Positions 45,414-52,447 of a DNA stretch of 64,000 nucleotides are shown piece after piece. The DNA is from Streptomyces ardesiacus (GTDB taxonomy: Bacteria; Actinomycetota; Actinomycetes; Streptomycetales; Streptomycetaceae), in the NCBI RefSeq assembly GCF_003112575.1, contig NZ_BEWC01000005.1:434001-498000 (forward strand), written 5' to 3'. Numbering within the stretch: the stretch's first letter is position 1; the number at the start of each line of letters is the position of its first letter. The notes below the pieces were generated by a model that was not told the origin of the DNA, did not search any database, and saw only the letters and a list, made by a program, of their open reading frames with translations. The translations under genes and the position numbers were made by a program.

Positions 45414-46382
45414 TCAGACGGCGGTCTTCTCGGGCTCCGCCTTGTCCTCGTCGCTGAGGGCGGCGAGGAAGCGCTCGGCGTCGAGTGCGGCGGAGCAGCC
45501 GGTGCCCGCGGCGGTGATCGCCTGGCGGTAGGTGTGGTCGACCACGTCACCGGCGCCGAAGACACCCGTCAGGTTGGTGCGGGTCGAGGGCGATTCAACC
45601 TTCAGGTAGCCCTCCGGGTCCAGGTCGAGCTGGCCCTTGAAGAGCTCGGTGCGCGGGTCGTGGCCGATCGCGATGAACAGGCCGGTCACCGGCAGGTCCG
45701 AGAGCTCGCCGGTCTTGACGTTGCGCAGCTTCAGGCCCGAGAGCTTCTGGTCGCCCTGGACCTCGGCCACCTCGCTGTCCCACACGAACGTGATCTTGGG
45801 GTCGGCGAAGGCACGCTCCTGCATCGCCTTGGAGGCGCGCAGGGTGTCGCGACGGTGGACGATCGTCACGGACTTCGCGAAGCGGGAGAGGAACGTGGCC
45901 TCCTCCATCGCGGTGTCACCGCCGCCGATCACGGCGATGTCCTGGTCCTTGAAGAAGAAGCCGTCACAGGTCGCGCACCAGGAGACGCCGCGGCCGGACA
46001 GGGCGTCCTCGTTCGGCAGGCCGAGCTTGCGGTGCTGGGAGCCGGTGGTCACGATGACGGCCTTGGCCTGGTGGACGGTTCCCGCGGTGTCGGTGACGGT
46101 CTTGATCTCACCGGTGAGGTCGACGCTCACGACGTCGTCCGGGATCAGCTCGGCACCGAAGCGCTCCGCCTGGGCCCGCATGTTGTCCATGAGCTCGGGG
46201 CCCATGATCCCGTCCTGGAAGCCGGGGAAGTTCTCGACCTCGGTGGTGTTCATCAGTGCTCCGCCCGCAGTGACGGCACCCTCGAACACCAGCGGCTTGA
46301 GCGACGCTCGCGCGGTGTAGAGCGCCGCCGTGTAGCCGGCGGGCCCGGAGCCGATGATGATCACGTTTCGGACGTCGCTCAC
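45414..46382 (-). CDS. trxB: Thioredoxin reductase
   Basis: An FAD- and NADPH-dependent enzyme that reduces thioredoxin. The 322-residue protein has the FAD motif IIIGSGPAGYTAALYTARA, the redox motif WCATCDGFFF, the NADPH motif IGGGDTAMEEA and the C-terminal GVFGAGDVVDHTYRQAITA. It starts with GTG. The SigR promoter lies about 73 bases upstream of the start, so the trxBA operon should respond to thiol oxidation. Confidence 0.98.
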   Translation of the reverse strand: MSDVRNVIIIGSGPAGYTAALYTARASLKPLVFEGAVTAGGALMNTTEVENFPGFQDGIMGPELMDNMRAQAERFGAELIPDDVVSVDLTGEIKTVTDTAGTVHQAKAVIVTTGSQHRKLGLPNEDALSGRGVSWCATCDGFFFKDQDIAVIGGGDTAMEEATFLSRFAKSVTIVHRRDTLRASKAMQERAFADPKITFVWDSEVAEVQGDQKLSGLKLRNVKTGELSDLPVTGLFIAIGHDPRTELFKGQLDLDPEGYLKVESPSTRTNLTGVFGAGDVVDHTYRQAITAAGTGCSAALDAERFLAALSDEDKAEPEKTAV

Positions 46383-46454
46383 GGCTTCATTCCTCGTCTC
46401 TGGACTGCGTCTTCAGGGCCGGGTGGAGCTGCACTCGGAACTCTCACCCCACCT

Positions 46455-46480
46455 AACGGATCCTACGGGGCGCGCATTCC
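46455..46480 (-). promoter_or_regulatory. SigR-type promoter of trxBA
   Basis: On the minus strand the -35 GGAAT (46476-46480) and the -10 GTT (46455-46457) are separated by exactly 18 bases. This is the established SigR (disulfide stress) consensus GGAAT-N18-GTT of Streptomyces, and trxBA is a known SigR target. Confidence 0.92.
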
Positions 46481-46542
46481 CGCTGTGTCCGGGCACACGA
46501 CGACAGGGCCGGGCCACCCGGGAGGGGAGTCGGACCCGACCG

Positions 46543-47415
46543 CTACGGACGCGCGTAGGAGTGCTGCAGAAGGATCTTGGCCTCGCCGATGGCGGGCTGC
46601 TTCACACACGCCGCATCGGCAATGTAGGCGGTGACGCGGGTGTCGTGGGCGGCATCGGGCAGTACCACGAGCAGCGCTTCCTTGCCCTGGTAGACGCCCT
46701 GCTCCGTGGCGATCGCCGCGTCGTCGCGGCCGATGCCCCGGCGGATGCACTCGGGCACGGTCGGCTGCTTGAAGACGTGGTTCTCGGCGGTCTCGCCACC
46801 GGTCTCGGACTCCATGCCGAAGCTGCGCGGTGTGGGCGACTCGTTCTGAGCGCTCCCGCCCGCGACGAGGCCGGTGACCTTGTCCTGGAGATGCCCCTCG
46901 GAGAAGGTGTCCGAGAGTGCGGCGGTCTGCTGCTCGTGTGCGGTGTCGCTGGACGGGCTCTCCCCGGTGAGGGAGGACACGACGACCGAGCCGAGCCCGA
47001 TGGCGGCAGCGGCGGCCACGGCGCCGAGTACAGCGACCCTTCGCCGCACGCCTCGCCGGCGAGCCTTGCGGCCGGGGCCGGTGGAGGAGTGGCGGGGGTG
47101 CCCGGTCGGTCGGTCGACCGGTGTCGATGTTTCACGTGAAACATGCGCGTCGTCGGCCGCGGCCGGTCGCGGTTCGGCAGCCAGGGCGGCGTCGATACGG
47201 GCGGCCACGTCGTCCGGCATGGCGGCCGGGGGCGGCAGCGTGCCGAGCAGGCCCTGAATCTCCTCCAGCGACGCGTAGACGTCCGCACAGAGTGCGCAGC
47301 TCTCCAGATGCCGTCGTATGTCGGTGGTCCGTGCACGGGGGAGGATGCCTTCGGCGAGGTCGGAGATCTCCGCGACATCCGGGTGCCCGGTCATGTCTGC
47401 CGTCGACGACGTCAC
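46543..47415 (-). CDS. Anti-sigma factor (zinc-finger type), cognate to SigM
   Basis: A 290-residue membrane protein. An N-terminal cytoplasmic domain carries the HxxxCxxC-type motif (RRHLESCALCADVYA) of ZAS anti-sigma factors, then comes a disordered linker with a parS-encoded HVSRETS, one membrane helix (VAVLGAVAAAAAIGLGSVVV) and an extracytoplasmic domain with two Cys (VPECIRRG and DAACVKQP). The start overlaps the sigM stop (GTGA) and follows GGAGGTGG seven bases upstream, so the pair is coupled. It probably holds SigM at the membrane until a signal releases it. Confidence 0.9.
   Translation of the reverse strand: MTSSTADMTGHPDVAEISDLAEGILPRARTTDIRRHLESCALCADVYASLEEIQGLLGTLPPPAAMPDDVAARIDAALAAEPRPAAADDAHVSRETSTPVDRPTGHPRHSSTGPGRKARRRGVRRRVAVLGAVAAAAAIGLGSVVVSSLTGESPSSDTAHEQQTAALSDTFSEGHLQDKVTGLVAGGSAQNESPTPRSFGMESETGGETAENHVFKQPTVPECIRRGIGRDDAAIATEQGVYQGKEALLVVLPDAAHDTRVTAYIADAACVKQPAIGEAKILLQHSYARP
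47129..47142. other. parS site inside the anti-sigma gene
   Basis: Perfect GTTTCACGTGAAAC, read on the minus strand as HVSRET between the zinc finger and the membrane helix. Confidence 0.95.
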
Positions 47416-48137
47416 GCTCGTCCACCTCCGCCCTTCACTGCGGCTGAATCGCTCGGCTCTGCCTCCGGCGGTCCCGCACGCTGCGGTCCCGCTGCGGGTG
47501 GGACGGCTGTCCCCCGTGTCCGGTTCCGCTCCGTGCTCGGTTCCGTCTTCGCCTCGCTGCCGTCGGGCCGGAGGTGGGTGAGCAGGGGCAGGAGCCTGGC
47601 TCTTCCCCGGGCACACCGGCTCTTGATCGTTCCGGTCGGCACGTCGAGAATGCGGGCGGCTTCCGCGACGGGGTAGCCCTGCATGTCCACGAGGACGAGG
47701 GCGGCCCGCTGGTCGGCGGGCAGGGTGCTCAGGGCCGCGAGCAACTGGCGGTGCAGATCATTGCGCTCGGCGGGTGCGGAAGCCGACTCGTGCGGCTCCA
47801 GGAGCTGATCCAGGCGCTCCGTGTCATCGGTGGGCGCCGTCTTCCGCGACGCGGCCTTGCGGGCACGGTCCAGACAAGCGTTCACCGTGATCCGGTGCAG
47901 CCAGGTCGTCACGGCTGCCTGGCCGCGGAAGGTGTGCGCGGCACGATAGGCGGAGACGAGCGCGTCCTGGACGGCGTCGGCGGCCTCCTCGCGATCCCCC
48001 AGGGTCCGCAGGGCCACGGCCCAGAGCCGGTCGCGGTGACGGCGCACGAGCTCACCGAAGGCATCGGGGTCGCCCTGGACGTGACGGGCGAGGAGATCCT
48101 GGTCGGCCACTCCGTCATGACTCTCGCTGCCCGCCAT
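47412..48137 (-). CDS. sigM: ECF sigma factor SigM
   Basis: An extracytoplasmic-function sigma factor of 241 residues. Region 2 has FGELVRRHRDRLWAVALRTL, DREEAADAVQDALVSAYRA and TTWLHRITVNACLDRAR; region 4 has LSTLPADQRAALVLVDMQGY and LDVPTGTIKSRCARGRARL. It carries a longer Pro/Ala/Gly-rich C-terminal tail than most ECF factors. The start (ATG 48137 or GTG 48140) follows GGGGAGG. Next to trxBA and murJ, its regulon plausibly concerns envelope stress. Confidence 0.95.
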   Translation of the reverse strand: MAGSESHDGVADQDLLARHVQGDPDAFGELVRRHRDRLWAVALRTLGDREEAADAVQDALVSAYRAAHTFRGQAAVTTWLHRITVNACLDRARKAASRKTAPTDDTERLDQLLEPHESASAPAERNDLHRQLLAALSTLPADQRAALVLVDMQGYPVAEAARILDVPTGTIKSRCARGRARLLPLLTHLRPDGSEAKTEPSTERNRTRGTAVPPAAGPQRAGPPEAEPSDSAAVKGGGGRA

Positions 48138-48164
48138 CACACCCTCCCCTTGCGGTAGATGCCG

Positions 48165-49859
48165 TCAGCTGGTCACCGTGACGTCCGCCAGGCGGCCGCG
48201 CCATGTCCCGTCCGCCTGCACCGGCAGATCGGTGAGCCACACCAGGAGGTACCGGCTCTGGAGGGCCTTGTCCGGCTTGAGTTCCACTGTCGTTCCCGAA
48301 CCCCCGGCGACCTTCTGGTAGGCGTCGAAGGAGGTCGGCTCCGTCGTGGCGTCCTTGCCCGCGCTGCGCAGCTCCACAGAGGTGTTCCCGAGGAAGGTGA
48401 CGGTCACCTTTCCGACCTGCTGGACCTTGCCGAGGTCCAGGATGACGCCGACCCCGGGCTTGAGACGGCCGAAGTCGGAACTGAGGTAGTAGGCCGTCTG
48501 CCAGTAGGTGGACTTGTCTCCGTCGTAGACATTGCCGATGTCGGACGGCTTCTCGGACTGGTCGCCGAAGGGGTCGAAGTCCCGGGCTCCGGTGATGGCG
48601 ACCGGCTTGCCAGGCACCGGGGCCTGGGTGTTCTTGTCGTTGTCGCCGTCCACGGTCTGTGTCTGGTTCGGGTCGTCGGCGCTGCCGCCCCGGTCCATGA
48701 GGGCGTCCGCGAGCTGCCAGCTTCCGAGACCGAGCGCGGCGATCAACAGGGCCGACACGCCCCACTTGAGGGCCTTGCCGGTACGGCTCTGCAGCGGGGG
48801 CGGTGGCGTCGGAACGGGCTGCGTGGCACCGATGTGCGGCGCCGGACGGCCGTACGCCCCCTGCTGGTAGGCCGTGCGCTGGTACTGGGGCGGGGCGGTG
48901 AACGCCGGCTCCGGCGGGCGGATGCGCGGCATCTCGCCGATCGCCTTCACCAGTTCCTCCGGCGTCGTGCACGGGGACTCGTGGCGGGAGGCGGTGGCGC
49001 CGTCGTTGGCGAGCGCCCGCATCGCCAGTTCGGACAGGCCGCGGTGGACGCCGGCCCGCACCTGGTCCGGAGGGATCAGACCGATGTCCTTGGGCAGCCC
49101 GGCCAGACCGTGTGCGTCGGTCTCGTACGGCCAGCGCTGGGTGAGCGTGGCGTACAGAAGGGCGCCGATGGCCTCGGTGTCGGTGCGCTGCGGGGTGTCG
49201 GAACTGATGCCGCGCAGTGCGGCGTTGACGGCGAGACCGCGGATCCGCCACTGGCCCGTCGAGGTGCGGAGCACTGCGTTGGGGTTGAGGCGCAGATGGG
49301 CGAGGCCCTCGCGGTGGGCGGCCGCCATGGCCGACGCGACCTGGCTGACCATCTGGTAGGCGTCGTAGACCTCCAGTGGTCCGGAGGCGAGGAGCGCGGT
49401 CAGCTCGGTGGCGTCGGGGAGCCATTCGTGCACGACGTAGACGAGGTCGTTGTCCTCGACGGCGTCCAGTACCTGGACGAAGCGGGGGTCGCCGAGCAGG
49501 GCGGCGGAACGGGCCGCGGCCAGCACCGAACGGGCTCGCGCGTGGTCCGCCGGAAGGAGGTGGACGCCGACGGCGCGGCGCAGCTTCTCGTCGACGGCCC
49601 GCCAACTGCTGAAGCCGTCCAGACGGGTGACGCACTCCTCGAGACGGTAGCGTCTGGCGAGCTTGTGCCCGCTGTGCAGTTCGGGAGGCGAGGTCTTGCC
49701 GGACCCCTCGCTCGTGGGGCTGCCCTGTGCCTCGTCGCTGTCCGTGTCCCGCTCCCGGTTGTTGGCCACCCCGTCGGCCGTGGACTGGTCCGCCTGTGCG
49801 GTCAGCGGCTTGTCACCGCTGTTGTCTGCCACGTCGACGGCAGTGCTCCGTTCCGCCAC
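48165..49859 (-). CDS. Pseudokinase with C-terminal carbohydrate-binding-like domain
   Basis: A 564-residue membrane protein. The N-terminal kinase-like domain (about residues 60-330) lacks the catalytic HRD (REGLAHLRLNPNAVLR) and a DFG, so it should not phosphorylate. One membrane helix (about 365-385) and an extracellular F5/8 type C (discoidin)-like domain (FDPFGDQSEKPSDIGNVYDG, ILDLGKVQQVGKVTVTF) follow. In mycobacteria the MurJ homologue MviN has the same pseudokinase plus a binding domain fused to it and binds the FHA protein FhaA. Here the two parts are separate neighbouring genes, so this protein probably regulates MurJ. Start: GTG 49859 with AGGAA upstream. Confidence 0.9.
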   Translation of the reverse strand: MAERSTAVDVADNSGDKPLTAQADQSTADGVANNRERDTDSDEAQGSPTSEGSGKTSPPELHSGHKLARRYRLEECVTRLDGFSSWRAVDEKLRRAVGVHLLPADHARARSVLAAARSAALLGDPRFVQVLDAVEDNDLVYVVHEWLPDATELTALLASGPLEVYDAYQMVSQVASAMAAAHREGLAHLRLNPNAVLRTSTGQWRIRGLAVNAALRGISSDTPQRTDTEAIGALLYATLTQRWPYETDAHGLAGLPKDIGLIPPDQVRAGVHRGLSELAMRALANDGATASRHESPCTTPEELVKAIGEMPRIRPPEPAFTAPPQYQRTAYQQGAYGRPAPHIGATQPVPTPPPPLQSRTGKALKWGVSALLIAALGLGSWQLADALMDRGGSADDPNQTQTVDGDNDKNTQAPVPGKPVAITGARDFDPFGDQSEKPSDIGNVYDGDKSTYWQTAYYLSSDFGRLKPGVGVILDLGKVQQVGKVTVTFLGNTSVELRSAGKDATTEPTSFDAYQKVAGGSGTTVELKPDKALQSRYLLVWLTDLPVQADGTWRGRLADVTVTS

Positions 49860-49997
49860 CGTCGTTCCTGCCTCCCCAATCCGTGCGCGTCGGCCGACCC
49901 CGATCCGCGCGTCCGACGCCGAACCCAATTGTGCCCACAGTCCGCCGCTATGCACGACACACGGCAGCGGACGATGGTTGTGCGCCTACCCCGGGTC

Positions 49998-52403
49998 TCA
50001 GCGTCCCAGGCGTCCGCGCACCATGCCGACCAGAGAGTTGACTTCCTCGATGCGCATACGGCGGGCGGCGACGAAGAAGACACCGAAGAGGAGCACTCCG
50101 CCGGCCACCAGTGCGGCGAGCGAACCCACGGCGCCCTGGCCGAGCGTCTGGCTGATCCCGTAGCAGGCGGCGCCACCGATCAGGGCGGCCGGCACGGACG
50201 CGATGCACAGGCGGGCGTAGGTGCGCAGCACCCGGGCGCCGTCCAGGTCACCGCCGAGCCGCTTGCGCAGCCTGCTCCAGGCGACACCCACGCCGATCAC
50301 GTAGGCCAGGCCGTAGGAGGCGGCCATGCCGACGACGGCCCAGCGGGAGGGCAGCAGCAGGTAGCACAGACCCGAAGCGGCGGCGTTGACCACGGCCACG
50401 ATGACGGTGTTGTAGAAGGGCGTCCGGGTGTCCTCGTAGGCGTAGAAGGCACGCAGGACGACGTACTGCACGGAGTACGGGATGAGACCGAGGCCGAAGG
50501 CCATCAGCATGTAGCCCATGTTGGTCGCTTCGCCGGTGCCCGACGAGCCGAACATGAGCGTGCACATCGGGATGCCGAGCGCCAGGAAACCGAAGGACAC
50601 GGGAACGATGGCCACGGCGGTGGTGCGCAGTCCCTGGGAGATGTCGTCCCGGACCGCTCCCCCGTCCTCCTCGGAGGCGGAACGGGAGATGCGGGGCAGG
50701 AGCGCGGCCATGAGGGAGACGGTGATGATGGCCTGCGGGAGTCCCCAGATGAGCTGCGCGTTGGCGTAGGCGGCGAAGCCTGTGCCGTCGACGGGCGATG
50801 CCTTGCCCGCCGCGGTGGAGAGCTGGATGACGATCATGGCACCCGCCTGGTTGGCGAGCACGAAGAGAACCGTCCACTTGGCGAGGGTGATGGCCTTGCC
50901 GAGCCCGTGCCCCCGCCAGTCGAAGCGGAGGCGGAGCCGGAAGCCCGTCTCCCGCAGGTACGGGATCATGGCCAGGGACTGCACGATGAGGCCCAGCAGG
51001 ACACCGATGCCGAGCAGGCGCTCGCCTTCCGGCGGGATGCTCGTGACCTTCATCCCCGAACTCTCGGCGGTGCCGTAGACCCAGATGAACATTCCCAGGG
51101 TCACGATGATGACGATGTTGTTCAGGACCGGGGTCCACATCATCGCGCCGAACCTGCCACGGGCGTTGAGGACCTGGCCCATCACCACGTGCAGACCCAT
51201 GAAGAAGATGGACGGCAGGAAGTAACGGACGAAGGTGATGCCGACCTCGTTCGCGGCCGGATCGCTCGCCACGGGATTGGACAGGAGCCGGATGAGCAAG
51301 GGAGCGGCCAGCACCGTGATCAGGGTCAGGGCGCCCAGTGCCACCATGACAAGGGTGAGCAGGCGGTTGGCGTAGGCCTCGCCACCGTCCTCGTCGTCCT
51401 TCATCGCGCGCACGAGCTGCGGTACGAAGACCGAGTTGAGCCCGCCACCCACGGTGAGGATGTAGATCATCGTGGGGAGCTGGTAGGCGACCTGGAAGGT
51501 GTCGCCGAGCAGGCCGACGCCCAGTGCCGAGACGATCAGCGCCGACCTGACGAATCCGGTCAGTCGCGACACCATCGTGCCCGCCGCCATCACGGCGCTC
51601 GACTTCAGCAGCCCGCCCGCACGCCCGCCCTTCTTGGGCGCGGCGGCCGGCGGAGGCGCGGCGGCGGGCTCGGGCTCCTGGAGGGGAGCCTCGGCAGCCT
51701 CCGGGGTGGGCGCCACCGCGTACTGGCCGGGCGCGGGCGCCGCGTGCTGGCCGGGCGCGGGAGCGGCACCGCCGTACTGGGTGTGCGCCGGAGGACTCCC
51801 GTACGGGCCGGGGCCCTGGTAACCGCCGTACTGTCCAGGAGCCGGTGGGGTGCCGTACTGCTCCGGGCCCGCCGTCCCGGCGTGCGGTGCCGGGGCCGGG
51901 GCGGATACGGCCGCCTGGTCGTCGTACGCCGGGTGGCCGCCGCCCTGCTGCTGATCGCGGAACAGGTGCGCGAAGGCGTCCGGCTCGTGACGCTGGTCAC
52001 CGGCCTGGCCGACCAGGTCGTCCACGCCGACGAACTGGGTCGTCCGGGGGTCGTCGCCGTACGGCAGGTACTGCGTCGGGCCCTCCGGTTCGGGAGCCGG
52101 GGTCTGGGCCCAGAGGCGGGGGTCGGGGGCGTGGGGCGGCTGGGAGGGCTGGGAGTACAGGGGCTGCTGCGGGTACGTGCCCGGGGGCGGAGGGGGGTGC
52201 GCGGCGCGGTCGTAGAGCGCCTCGGAGACCGGGTCCTGGGCGGACAGGTCCTGCGCCCGGTAGGGGTCCTGGTCGTAGGCGTCCTGGAGGTACATGTCCG
52301 CGGGCTGCTGCGGCGGCGTCCGGCCGGGGTCCGGGGGCGGACCCTGGGGGTGTCCCGAGCCGTCCGCGGCACGACCGCGGTCACCGTCGTACGGCGCGTT
52401 CAT
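49998..52403 (-). CDS. murJ: Lipid II flippase MurJ (MviN)
   Basis: A 14-helix MOP-family transporter that flips lipid II across the membrane for wall synthesis. The 801-residue protein has a Pro/Gln/Tyr/Gly-rich cytoplasmic N terminus of about 260 residues and then the MurJ core: SSAVMAAGTMVSRLTGFVRSAL, QVAYQLPTMIYILTVGGGLN and VFVPQLVRAM. A membrane region runs to the C terminus. The core matches lipid II flippases; the long extension is unusual for the family at large but common in actinobacteria. Pseudokinase gene downstream. Confidence 0.95.
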   Translation of the reverse strand: MNAPYDGDRGRAADGSGHPQGPPPDPGRTPPQQPADMYLQDAYDQDPYRAQDLSAQDPVSEALYDRAAHPPPPPGTYPQQPLYSQPSQPPHAPDPRLWAQTPAPEPEGPTQYLPYGDDPRTTQFVGVDDLVGQAGDQRHEPDAFAHLFRDQQQGGGHPAYDDQAAVSAPAPAPHAGTAGPEQYGTPPAPGQYGGYQGPGPYGSPPAHTQYGGAAPAPGQHAAPAPGQYAVAPTPEAAEAPLQEPEPAAAPPPAAAPKKGGRAGGLLKSSAVMAAGTMVSRLTGFVRSALIVSALGVGLLGDTFQVAYQLPTMIYILTVGGGLNSVFVPQLVRAMKDDEDGGEAYANRLLTLVMVALGALTLITVLAAPLLIRLLSNPVASDPAANEVGITFVRYFLPSIFFMGLHVVMGQVLNARGRFGAMMWTPVLNNIVIIVTLGMFIWVYGTAESSGMKVTSIPPEGERLLGIGVLLGLIVQSLAMIPYLRETGFRLRLRFDWRGHGLGKAITLAKWTVLFVLANQAGAMIVIQLSTAAGKASPVDGTGFAAYANAQLIWGLPQAIITVSLMAALLPRISRSASEEDGGAVRDDISQGLRTTAVAIVPVSFGFLALGIPMCTLMFGSSGTGEATNMGYMLMAFGLGLIPYSVQYVVLRAFYAYEDTRTPFYNTVIVAVVNAAASGLCYLLLPSRWAVVGMAASYGLAYVIGVGVAWSRLRKRLGGDLDGARVLRTYARLCIASVPAALIGGAACYGISQTLGQGAVGSLAALVAGGVLLFGVFFVAARRMRIEEVNSLVGMVRGRLGR

Positions 52404-52447
52404 GGTTACCCCACCTCATCGTCCCGGGCCGACCGGCCACGACATCC

